DNA of 64,000 nt. Source: Omphiscola glabra (lineage: Eukaryota; Mollusca; Gastropoda; Lymnaeidae). The stretch is taken from contig OZ024798.1 in NCBI GenBank assembly GCA_964017045.1, positions 6,841,793 through 6,905,792 of the forward strand, read 5' to 3'. Positions 53,318 to 64,000 of this stretch are shown here, in pieces (positions within the stretch are counted from its first letter, which is position 1; each line of letters opens with the position of its first letter). The translations under genes were made by a program, and so were the position numbers. Under the pieces are notes generated by a model. It was not told the origin of the DNA, did no database searches, and was given only the letters and a program-made list of their open reading frames with translations.

Positions 53318-53461
53318 CATGAACAACAATAACAAAGACACAACTAATGGACTGCTGGTAAACGTAGATTAGATCTCTGCTTCAATCAACATGAACAACA
53401 ATAACAAAGACACAACTAATGGACTGCTGGTAAACGTAGATCAGATCTCTGCTTCAATCAA
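53318..53461. repeat. 72-bp tandem duplication
   Basis: CATGAACAACAATAACAAAG... through GCTTCAATCAA occurs twice (53318 and 53390) with one substitution (GATTAGATC/GATCAGATC). Confidence 0.95.
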
Positions 53462-54065
53462 CTCATTTTTATGTTAGTCTTTTCTTTTTTTTTTTAATGG
53501 TTGGAAGTTGGGGCTGGCTGAGTTAAGAAGTCAAAAATGAGCTACAACTATATTATGCTGTTTTACATCAACCAAAAAGCACCTCCCAAAACAAAATAAC
53601 AACAAACAAAAACAAAATCCGGTCCAAGCGGCTTCATTGCGATGGTGTTTTTCGTTGTTCCACCTCAACCAACAGATAAACTCAGTTGGGTATTTCTGCT
53701 CCACCAGCCAAAGACTACCGTCAAAATATTGATTTGACCATTATGTTAAGTCCGTCCAGTAGTCTGGCGCGACCCAACAAGTGGTCTTTGAGAACCTTGT
53801 GAGTTCGGGAAACGTTTCTCTCGTTGCAGATTTCAGGGAAGGGCGGGGGGGGGGGGGGATAGTGGGGGAGGTGAGAGACCAGTTTTAAATATTATAAAAT
53901 ATATAAGAGATCTTACAAATGGGGATCTGGATAGAGGAGTGAGGATGAAGGGGTTGAGGGGAGCTACTTGTTTAGAGTTTAGTTAACTTCGTCTCAGGGG
54001 TAGCAAGGTGGATTCACAAGTTTCATATTATTCAAATCTCTTGGAGTTGAGAAGTTTTAGTTTGC
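53462..54065. other. No gene recognised
   Basis: Unique; a G14 run at 53845-53858 is preceded by GGGAAGGGC. Confidence 0.5.
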
Positions 54066-54546
54066 ACTTTTCGTAGTTTAGTTGTGCAATTTGAGTAGTT
54101 TAGTTGTGCAATTTGAGTAGTTTAGTTGTGCAATTTGAGTAGTTTAGTTGTGCAATTTGAGTAGTTTAGTTGTGCAATTTGAGTAGTTTAGTTGTGCAAT
54201 TTGAGTAGTTTAGTTGGGCAATTTGAGTAGTTTAGTTGTGCAATTTGAGTAGTTTAGTTGTGCAATTTGAGTAGTTTAGTTGTGCAATTTGAGTAGTTTA
54301 GTTGTGCAATTTGAGTAGTTTAGTTGTGCAATTTGAGTAGTTTAGTTGTGCAATTTGAGTAGTTTAGTTGTGCATTTTGAGTAGTTTAGTTGTGCAATTT
54401 GAGTAGTTTAGTTGTGCAATTTGAGTAGTTTAGTTGTGCAATTTGAGTAGTTATGTTGTGCAATTTCAGTAGTTTAGTTGGGCAATTTGAGTAGTTTAGT
54501 TGTGCAATTTGAGTAGTTTAGTTGGACAATTTGAGTAGTTAGTTGA
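54066..54546. repeat. 22-bp minisatellite, about 22 copies
   Basis: GTAGTTTAGTTGTGCAATTT plus GA; very homogeneous. Confidence 0.96.
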
Positions 54547-54727
54547 GTATTCTGTCTATGGCATTATGTCCTCTTTATGTTGAACTGTCTAGGAGTATAT
54601 TATTTAGGTTATTATATTTATGTTATTATATTTAGGTGGTCTATTTAGATATTAAGTTACATATTTTTAAGATCATGTGTCATTTTTTCCAAAATTAAAG
54701 GCTTCGTTTTTACGAATGATTTGTTTG

Positions 54728-55480
54728 TCATGTCTATAGGTTCATATAGGTTGGGGCATCAGGTGAAGCAGTTGTCACGAAGTTTCAGATAGGTTGGGAC
54801 ATCCAGTGAAGCAGTTGTCACGAAGGTTTAGAGAGGTTGGGACATCCGGTGAAGCAGTTGTCTTGAAGTTTCAGATAGGTTGGGATATCCGGTGAAGCAG
54901 TTGTCTTGAAGTTTCAGATAGGTTGGGGCATCCGGTGAAGCAGTTGTCACAAATGTTCAGATAGGTTGGGGCATCCGGTAAAGCAGTTGTCACAAAGGTT
55001 CAGATAGGTTGGGGCATCCGGTGAAGCAGTTGTCACAAAGGTTCAGATAGGTTGGGGCATCCGAAGAAGCAGTTGCCACAAAGGTTCAGATAGGTTGGGG
55101 CATCCGGTGAAGCAGTTGTCACAAAGGTTCAGATAGGTTGGGGCATCCGGAGAAGCATTGTCACAAAGGTTCAGATAAGTTGGGGCATCTGGTGAAGCAG
55201 TTGTCACAAAGGTTCAGATAGGTTGGGGCATCCGGAGAAGCAGTTGTCACGAAGTTTCAGATTGGTTGGAACATCCGGTGAAGCAGTTGTCACGAAGTTT
55301 CAGATAGGTTGGGACATCCGGTGAAGCAGTTGTCACAAAGGTTCAGGCATCCGGTGAAGCAGTTGTCTCGAAGTTTCAGATAGGTTGGGACATCCGGTGA
55401 AGCAGTTGTCACGAAGGTTCAGGCATCCGGTGAAGCAGTTGTCACAAAGGTTCAGATAGCTTGGGGCATTCGTTAAAGCA
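54728..55480. repeat. 43-bp minisatellite, about 17 copies, eroding to about 55740
   Basis: GGTTCAGATAGGTTGGGGCA plus TCCGGTGAAGCAGTTGTCAC plus AAA. Some copies have internal deletions (GGTTCAGGCATCC). Diverged AGTTGTCAC units extend to about 55740. Confidence 0.94.
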
Positions 55481-55740
55481 GTTGTAAGAAATTTTGTGAT
55501 TACAGTTCATGAAGAACCTAAAGGATCAATTTTGATTACACAGTAGGTTCAGACAGGTTGGTAAATCCAATTAATAAGTTGTCACGAAAGTTAAGATAGG
55601 ATCTAAATCCAATAAAAGAGAAGTCACAAATGTTCATATATGTTTTTAAGTCAAGTAAAACAGTTGTCACCACTATGGGAAATCAGTTCTGATGTTAAAT
55701 AGGTTAAGACATGTTCTTAAATCCAGTAAATCAGTTGTCA

Positions 55741-56386
55741 AGATCACGTGAGGACAGTTCACATGTACTCTTGCAGTATCAGTTCTGATTACTGAAACAG
55801 GGAAGGAAATAAGACGTCCAATAAAAGCCATTCACGTCATGGAAATGGAGCTGTTAACTTTTGAACTGGCAGAAATCGAATGGGCTCCTACAGTAATCGG
55901 GAAAACTGATGAGACACCTATAAGATGTAGTCGACTATTATTTGTTATTTTTTTTAATACGGAATGACTACTCACGAATACTAGATTGAATGTAGCTAAC
56001 TACTGCTGCCAAGGTATCGACTTTCTGAAACATTGTATTCGCTCTGTCGATATAAAATGTCAATAAGAGCTTAGAGTACCCTCATTACAAACAGGGTCAT
56101 TCATCGCCAACACAAAATGGTGTTTCTGTTATATCTAATATATAAAGATCAGTGTGACTGTATTTGTTTCTATGCCTTTTAATTTTTTAATTTAAAACAA
56201 GAGAACCAAACAAAGTTTGTTTAAAAGCCCTTAATCCCAAAAGATGTAATTAAGAACAATTAAATTGTGTAGTGTAAAGATTTAAAAATATTTTTCTCTA
56301 AAAAGAGTCCAAATACCGCTCTATAAAAATCTGGGTCGTTCAAAATAAGTTATTTTTGGTGTACGCATTTTTAATTAGCATTTATT
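55741..56386. other. AT-rich, no gene recognised
   Basis: Unique sequence after the eroded edge of the 43-bp array. Confidence 0.45.
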
Positions 56387-56470
56387 CAGACCAGTGCCCT
56401 ATCAATACGTCTCATGAATAGTCAGCATTTATTCAGACCAGTGCCCTATCAATACGTCTCATTAATAGAA
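56380..56470. repeat. About 45-bp tandem duplication
   Basis: GCATTTATTCAGACCAGTGC plus CCTATCAATACGTCTCAT occurs twice (about 56380 and 56425). Confidence 0.9.
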
Positions 56471-56561
56471 ACGTTTCGGTGCGGTCTTAAAGATAATTTT
56501 TTGTAAATATATATTTTTGTCGGGCGCGATTTCGGGCGTTATTAAGTGAATGTATGCGACT

Positions 56562-56592
56562 ACTTATATATATATATATATATATATATATC
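56562..56592. repeat. (TA)n microsatellite
   Basis: A pure TA tract of about 30 bp. Confidence 0.96.
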
Positions 56593-56737
56593 AGTGGATT
56601 TTACAATAATTATGTGTCATCGAAAATAACAACTAAAAACATGCTGGTTACTTTTATGCTACCTGGACTTGGCAGTGACCTACCTAGTCGTGACAGTGGC
56701 CCACATGGTTTGACAGTGGCCTATCTAAGCTAAATGC

Positions 56738-56886
56738 CGCCACGGGCTAGCCAAGAGTTTTGGCGTTCCCTTCCACGACCAAAACACTACAGTTAGCCAA
56801 AATGCGGTTGCTCCATATAAATAAATGAAAGGGCGCCCAGGTGGGACCGCCCCCCCCCCCCCGCACAACTTTTCCTACGCCAGTGG
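56738..56886. mobile_element. Dispersed repeat copy B with C13 run
   Basis: Shares TTCCCTTCCACGA, GCCAAAATGCGG, GCTCCATATAAA, GGGACCGCCCCCC with 36496-36672. The right end TCCTACGCCAGTGG is the complement of CAGTGGCGTAGGA, the family terminus. The C tract is at 56850-56862. Confidence 0.6.
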
Positions 56887-57045
56887 TTGTCGACGATTAT
56901 TTAAATTTTGGAAAATTTGTATACTGTCTCAAAATTGTCATTTGTTTCTATGAAATGCAAAAGTTCCTAATTTTTAACATCGAAGATAAAAAACTTTGAC
57001 TCATCTGCCAGCTCGATCCTTGAAACCTTCAAACAAGCCAATGCA

Positions 57046-60000
57046 TTTATCCAACAATGACAAGGTTCTTTCTGTTTCTACAATGACAAGTTCCTTCCTG
57101 TGTCTACAATGACAAGTTCCTTCCTGTGTCTACAATGACAAGTTCCTTCCTGTGTCTACAATGACAAAGTTCTTTCTGTTTCTACAATGACAAGTTCCTT
57201 CCTGTGTCTACAATGACAAAGTTCTTCATGTGTCTACAATGACAAGTTCCTTCCTGTGTCTACAATGACAAGTTCCTTCCTGTGTCTACAATGACAAGTT
57301 CCTTCCTGTGTCTACAATGACAAAGTTCTTCATGTGTCTACAATGACAAAGTTCTTCCTGTGTCTACAATGACTAGTTCCTTCCTGTGTCTACAATGACA
57401 AAGTTCTTCATGTGTCTACAATGACAAGTTCCTTCCTGTGTCTACAATGACAAAGTTCTTCATGTGTCTACAATGACTAGTTCCTTCCTGTGTCTACAAT
57501 GACTAGTTCCTTCCTGTGTCTACAATGACAAAGTTCTTCATGTGTCCACAATGACTAGTTTCTTCCTGTGTCTACAATGACTAGTTCCTTCCTGTGTCTA
57601 CAATGACAAAGTTCTTCATGTGTCTACAATGACTAGTTCCTTCCTGTGTCTACAATGACTAGTTCCTTCCTGTGTCTACAATGACAAAGTTCTTCATGTG
57701 TCTACAATGACAAGTTCCTTCCTGTGTCTACAATGACAAAGTTCTTCATGTGTCTACAATGACTAGTTCCTTCCTGTGTCTACAATGACTAGTTCCTTCC
57801 TGTGTCTACAATGACTAGTTCCTTCCTGTGTCTGCAATGACAAAGTTCTTCATGTGTCTACAATGACTAGTTCCTTCCTGTGTCTACAATGACAAAGTTC
57901 TTCATGTGTCTACAATGACTAGTTCCTTCCTGTGTCTACAATGACAAAGTTATTCCTGTGTCTACAATGACTAGTTCCTTCCTGTGTCTACAATGACTAG
58001 TTCCTTCCTGTGTCTACAATGACAAAGTTCTTCATGTGTCTACAATGACAAAGTTCTTCATGTGTATACAATGACAAGTTCCTTCCTGTGTCTACAATGA
58101 CAAGTTCCTTCCTGTGTCTACAATGACAAGTTCCTTCCTGTGTCTACAATGACAAAGTTCTTCATGTGTCTACAATGACAAGTTCCTTCCTGTGTCTACA
58201 ATGACAAAGTTCTTCCTGTGTCTACAATGACTAGTTCCTTCCTGTGTCTACAATGACAAAGTTCTTCATGTATCTACAATGACAAGTTCCTTCCTGTGTC
58301 TACAATGACAAAGTTCTTCATGTGTCTACAATGACTAGTTCCTTCCTGTGTCTACAATGACTAGTTCCTTCCTGTGTCTACAATGACAAAGTTCTCCATG
58401 TGTCTACAATGACTAGTTTCTTCCTGTGTCTACAATGACAAGTTCCTTCCTGTGTCTACAATGACAAGTTCCTTCCTGTGTCTACAATGACAAAGTTCTT
58501 CATGTGTCTACAATGACTAGTTTCTTCCTGTGTCTACAATGACTAGTTCCTTCCTGTGTCTACAATGACAAAGTTCTCCATGTGTCTACAATGACTAGTT
58601 CCTTCCTGTGTCTACAATGACTAGTTCCTTCCTGTGTCTACAATGACAAAGTTCTTCATGTGTCTACAATGACAAGTTCCTTCCTGTGTCTACAATGACA
58701 AAGTTCTTCATGTGTCTACAATGACTAGTTCCTTCCTGTGTCTACAATGACTAGTTCCTTCCTGTGTCTGCAATGACAAAGTTCTTCATGTGTCTACAAT
58801 GACTAGTTCCTTCCTGTGTCTACAATGACAAAGTTCTTCATGTGTCTACAATGACTAGTTCCTTCCTGTGTCTACAATGACAAAGTTATTCCTGTGTCTA
58901 CAATGACTAGTTCCTTCCTGTGTCTACAATGACTAGTTCCTTCCTGTGTCTACAATGACAAAGTTCTTCATGTGTCTACAATGACAAAGTTCTTCATGTG
59001 TCTACAATGACAAGTTCCTTCCTGTGTCTACAACGACAAGTTCCTTCCTGTGTCTACAATGACAAGTTCCTTCCTGTGTCTACAATGACAAAGTTCTTCA
59101 TGTGTCTACAATGACAAGTTCCTTCCTGTGTCTACAATGACAAAGTTCTTCCTGTGTCTACAATGACTAGTTCCTTCCTGTGTCTACAATGACAAAGTTC
59201 TTCATGTGTCTACAATGACAAGTTCCTTCCTGTGTCTACAATGACAAAGTTCTTCATGTGTCTACAATGACTAGTTCCTTCCTGTGTCTACAATGACTAG
59301 TTCCTTCCTGTGTCTACAATGACAAAGTTCTTCATGTGTCTACAATGACTAGTTTCTTCCTGTGTCTACAATGACTAGTTCCTTCCTGTGTCTACAATGA
59401 GTAGTTCCTTCCTGTGTCTACAAAGACTAGTTCCTTCCTGTGTCTACAATGACTAGTTCCTTCCTGTGTCTACAATGACAAAGTTCTTCATGTGTCTACA
59501 ATGACAAGTTCCTTCCTGTGTCTACAATGACAAAGTTCTTCATGTGTCTACAATGACTAGTTCCTTCCTGTGTCTACAATGACTAGTTCCTTCCTGTGTC
59601 TACAATGACTAGTTCCTTCCTGTGTCTGCAATGACAAAGTTCTTCATGTGTCTACAATGACTAGTTCCTTCCTGTGTCTACAATGACAAAGTTCTTCATG
59701 TGTCTACAATGACTAGTTCCTTCCTGTGTCTACAATGACAAAGTTATTCCTGTGTCTACAATGACTAGTTCCTTCCTGTGTCTACAATGACTAGTTCCTT
59801 CCTGTGTCTACAATGACTAGTTCCTTCCTGTGTCTACAATGACAAAGTTCTTCATGTGTCTACAATGACAAAGTTCTTCATGTGTCTACAATGACAAAGT
59901 TCTTCCTGTGTCTACAATGACTAGTTCCTTCCTGTGTCTACAATGACTAGTTCCTTCCGGTGTCTACAATGACTAGTTCCTTCATGTGTCTAAAATGACA

Positions 60001-63000
60001 AAGTTCTTCATGTGTCTACAATGACAAGTTCCTTCCTGTGTCTACAATGACTAGTTCCTTCCTGTGTCTACAATGACTAGTTCCTTCTTGTGTCTGCAAT
60101 GACAAAGTTCTTCATGTGTCTACAATGACTAGTTCCTTCCTGTGTCTACAATGACAAAGTTCTTCATGTGTCTACAATGACTAGTTCCTTCCTGTGTCTA
60201 CAATGACAAAGTTATTCCTGTGTCTACAATGACTAGTTCCTTCCTGTGTCTACAATGACTAGTTCCTTCCTGTGTCTACAATGACTAGTTCCTTCCTGTG
60301 TCTACAATGACAAAGTTCTTCATGTGTCTACAATGACAAAGTTCTTCATGTGTCTACAATGACAAAGTTCTTCCTGTGTCTACAATGACTAGTTCCTTCC
60401 TGTGTCTACAATGACTAGTTCCTTCCTGTGTCTACAATGACTAGTTCCTTCATGTGTCTAAAATGACAAAGTTCTTCATGTGTCTACAATGACAAGTTCC
60501 TTCCTGTGTCTACAATGACTAGTTCCTTCCTGTGTCTACAATGACTAGTTCATTCCTGTGTCTACAATGACAAAGTTCTTCATGTGTCTACAATGACAAG
60601 TTCCTTCCTGTGTCTACAATGACAAAGTTCTTGATGTGTCTACAATGACTAGTTCCTTCCTGTGTCTACAATGACTAGTTCCTTCTTGTGTCTACAATGA
60701 CTAGTTCCTTCCTGTGTCTACAATGACTAGTTCCTTCCTGTGTCTACAATGACAAAGTTCTTCCTGTGTCTACAATGACTAGTTCCTTCCTGTGTCTACA
60801 ATGACAAAGTTCTTCATGTGTCTACAATGACTAGTTCCTTCCTGTGTCTACAATGACTAGTTCCTTCCTGTGTCTACAATGACTAGTTCCTTCCTGTGTC
60901 TGCAATGACAAAGTTCTTCATGTGTCTACAATGACTAGTTCCTTCCTGTGTCTACAATGACAAAGTTCTTCATGTGTCTACAATGACTAGTTCCTTCCTG
61001 TGTCTACAATGACAAAGTTATTCCTGTGTCTACAATGACTAGTTCCTTCCTGTGTCTACAATGACTAGTTCCTTCCTGTGTCTACAATGACTAGTTCCTT
61101 CCTGTGTCTACAATGACAAAGTTCTTCATGTGTCTACAATGACAAAGTTCTTCATGTGTCTACAATGACAAAGTTCTTCCTGTGTCTACAATGACTAGTT
61201 CCTTCCTGTGTCTACAATGACAAAGTTCTTCCTGTGTCTACAATGACTAGTTCCTTCCTGTGTCTACAATGACAAATTTCTTCATGTGTCTACAATGACT
61301 AGTTCCTTCCTGTGTCTACAATGACTAGTTCCTTCCTGTGTCTACAATGACAAGTTCCTTCCTGTGTCTACAATGACAAAGTTCTTCATGTGTCTACAAT
61401 GACTAGTTCCTTCCTGTGTCTACAATGACTAGTTCCTTCCTGTGTCTACAATGACAAAGTTCTTCATGTGTCTACAATGACTAGTTCCTTCCTGTGTCTA
61501 CAATGACAAAGTTATTCCTGTGTCTACAATGACTAGTTCCTTCCTGTGTCTACAATGACTAGTTCCTTCCTGTGTCTACAATGACAAAGTTCTTCATGTG
61601 TCTACAATGACAAAGTTCTTCATGTGTCTACAATGACAAAGTTCTTCCTGTGTCTACAATGACTAGTTCCTTCCTGTGTCTACAATGACTAGTTCCTTCC
61701 TGTGTCTACAATGACTAGTTCCTTCATGTGTCTAAAATGACAAAGTTCTTCATGTGTCTACAATGACAAGTTCCTTCCTGTGTCTACAATGACTAGTTCC
61801 TTCCTGTGTCTACAATGACTAGTTCATTCCTGTGTCTACAATGACAAAGTTCTTCATGTGTCTACAATGACAAGTTCCTTCCTGTGTCTACAATGACAAA
61901 GTTCTTGATGTGTCTACAATGACTAGTTCCTTCCTGTGTCTACAATGACTAGTTCCTTCCTGTGTCTACAATGACTAGTTCCTTCCTGTGTCTACAATGA
62001 CTAGTTCCTTCCTGTGTCTACAATGACAAAGTTCTTCCTGTGTCTACAATGACTAGTTCCTTCCTGTGTCTACAATGACAAAGTTCTTCATGTGTCTACA
62101 ATGACTAGTTCCTTCCTGTGTCTACAATGACTAGTTCCTTCCTGTGTCTACAATGACTAGTTCCTTCCTGTGTCTGCAATGACAAAGTTCTTCATGTGTC
62201 TACAATGACTAGTTCCTTCCTGTGTCTACAATGACTAGTTCCTTCCTGTGTCTACAATGACTAGTTCCTTCCTGTGTCTACAATGACAAAGTTCTTCATG
62301 TGTCTACAATGACAAAGTTCTTCATGTGTCTACAATGACAAAGTTCTTCCTGTGTCTACAATGACTAGTTCCTTCCTGTGTCTACAATGACTAGTTCCTT
62401 CCTGTGTCTACAATGACTAGTTCCTTCATGTGTCTAAAATGACAAAGTTCTTCATGTGTCTACAATGACAAGTTCCTTCCTGTGTCTACAATGACTAGTT
62501 CCTTCCTGTGTCTACAATGACTAGTTCATTCCTGTGTCTACAATGACAAAGTTCTTCATGTGTCTACAATGACAAGTTCCTTCCTGTGTCTACAATGACA
62601 AAGTTCTTGATGTGTCTACAATGACTAGTTCCTTCCTGTGTCTACAATGACTAGTTCCTTCTTGTGTCTACAATGACTAGTTCCTTCCTGTGTCTACAAT
62701 GACTAGTTCCTTCCTGTGTCTACAATGACAAAGTTCTTTCTGTGTCTACAATGACTAGTTCCTTCCTGTGTCTACAATGACAAAGTTCTTCATGTGTCTA
62801 CAATGACTAGTTCCTTCCTGTGTCTACAATGACTAGTTCCTTCCTGTGTCTACAATGACTAGTTCCTTCCTGTGTCTGCAATGACAAAGTTCTTCATGTG
62901 TCTACAATGACTAGTTCCTTCCTGTGTCTACAATGACAAAGTTCTTCATGTGTCTACAATGACTAGTTCCTTCCTGTGTCTACAATGACAAAGTTATTCC

Positions 63001-64000
63001 TGTGTCTACAATGACTAGTTCCTTCCTGTGTCTACAATGACTAGTTCCTTCCTGTGTCTACAATGACTAGTTCCTTCCTGTGTCTACAATGACAAAGTTC
63101 TTCATGTGTCTACAATGACAAAGTTCTTCATGTGTCTACAATGACAAAGTTCTTCCTGTGTCTACAATGACTAGTTCCTTCCTGTGTCTACAATGACAAA
63201 GTTCTTCCTGTGTCTACAATGACTAGTTCCTTCCTGTGTCTACAATGACAAATTTCTTCATGTGTCTACAATGACTAGTTCCTTCCAGTGTCTACAATGA
63301 CTAGTTCCTTCCTGTGTCTACAATGACAAGTTCCTTCCTGTGTCTACAATGACAAAGTTCTTCATGTGTCTACAATGACTAGTTCCTTCCTGTGTCTACA
63401 ATGACTAGTTCCTTCCTGTGTCTACAATGACAAAGTTCTTCATGTGTCTACAATGACTAGTTCCTTCCTGTGTCTACAATGACAAAGTTATTCCTGTGTC
63501 TACAATGACTAGTTCCTTCCTGTGTCTACAATGACTAGTTCCTTCCTGTGTCTACAATGACAAAGTTCTTCATGTGTCTACAATGACAAAGTTCTTCATG
63601 TGTCTACAATGACAAAGTTCTTCCTGTGTCTACAATGACTAGTTCCTTCCTGTGTCTACAATGACTAGTTCCTTCCTGTGTCTACAATGACTAGTTCCTT
63701 CATGTGTCTAAAATGACAAAGTTCTTCATGTGTCTACAATGACAAGTTCCTTCCTGTGTCTACAATGACTAGTTCCTTCCTGTGTCTACAATGACTAGTT
63801 CATTCCTGTGTCTACAATGACAAAGTTCTTCATGTGTCTACAATGACAAGTTCCTTCCTGTGTCTACAATGACAAAGTTCTTGATGTGTCTACAATGACT
63901 AGTTCCTTCCTGTGTCTACAATGACTAGTTCCTTCCTGTGTCTACAATGACTAGTTCCTTCCTGTGTCTACAATGACTAGTTCCTTCCTGTGTCTACAAT
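57046..64000. repeat. 26-bp satellite, about 267 copies, with 1,976-bp and 936-bp higher-order structure; runs off the window
   Basis: Three main monomers, all 26 bp and starting TCTACAATGAC: AAAGTTCTTCATGTG, TAGTTCCTTCCTGTG and AAGTTCCTTCCTGTG types. Rare variants recur at fixed spacing. TAAAATGACA is at 60459, 61733, 62435 and 63709; TTCATTCCTG is at 60551, 61825, 62527 and 63801 (by the CATTCC base); the AAATTTC variant is at 61273 and 63249. The repeated offsets are 1,274 + 702 = 1,976 bp (49 + 27 = 76 monomers). In the left part TCTGCAATGA (57831, 58767) and GTTATTCC (57951, 58887) recur 936 bp (36 monomers) apart. Confidence 0.97.

Noticed and set aside
57046..64000. Telomere or subtelomere repeat
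   Set aside because: The unit is 26 bp and contains no TTAGGG-type motif. The TTAGGG in the 21-bp array at 1976 is part of a longer unrelated unit.
596..64000. Unit lengths set by DNA helical turns (21, 42, 52-53 bp)
   Set aside because: Five arrays are 42 bp, but many others (24, 26, 30, 35, 38, 44, 47, 50 bp) do not fit multiples of about 10.5, so the pattern is not supported.

Overview
The window looks like non-coding DNA from an animal genome. It is AT-rich, has very few coding exons, carries animal-type transposons (L2/CR1-like and Rex1-like LINEs, hAT transposase relics, hAT MITEs), and holds one spliced exon of a rhodopsin-class neuropeptide receptor. The LINE and dispersed-repeat styles suggest a mollusc, perhaps a gastropod, but that is an inference. 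There are no operons, CRISPR arrays or prokaryotic genes.

The dominant feature is tandem repetition. About 40 mostly unrelated minisatellites (units of about 10-60 bp, 2 to about 267 copies) cover roughly 40% of the 64 kb by my own addition. The largest is a 26-bp array that fills 57.05 kb to the window end and continues beyond it. It has a measurable 1,976-bp higher-order period (76 x 26). Other arrays with higher-order structure are a 35-bp array (350-bp period), a 21-bp array (294 bp), a 26-bp array at 15.4 kb (208 bp), and dimeric 42-bp and 33-bp arrays. Most long open frames here are read-through of arrays whose unit length is a multiple of three, and are not genes.

Region by region: 0.6-6 kb, several minisatellites. 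6.5-9.2 kb, a decayed hAT (GTF2IRD2/ZBED-like) transposase gene in which six separate minisatellites have grown from the gene's own coding sequence; this is the most striking find. 9.3-10.8 kb, a G-tract-rich array. 11-16.3 kb, more arrays. 16.3-24.5 kb, lower-repeat sequence with a Rex1-like LINE relic and a 0.7-kb GC-rich insertion between 12-bp direct repeats. 24.5-26.1 kb, arrays. 27.35-27.65 kb, the first coding exon of a neuromedin U/pyrokinin/CAPA-like GPCR with a perfect splice donor. 28.4-33.6 kb, more arrays, including a 39-bp minisatellite split in two by a 5'-truncated L2/CR1-type LINE whose endonuclease-RT frame is intact. 33.6-36.5 kb, AT-rich and empty. 36.8-46.1 kb, arrays, a hAT MITE and a second hAT transposase relic. 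46-57 kb, mixed unique sequence and arrays. 57-64 kb, the 26-bp mega-array.

The only plausible functional host coding sequence is the GPCR exon. Its remaining exons are not visible in the 36 kb downstream.
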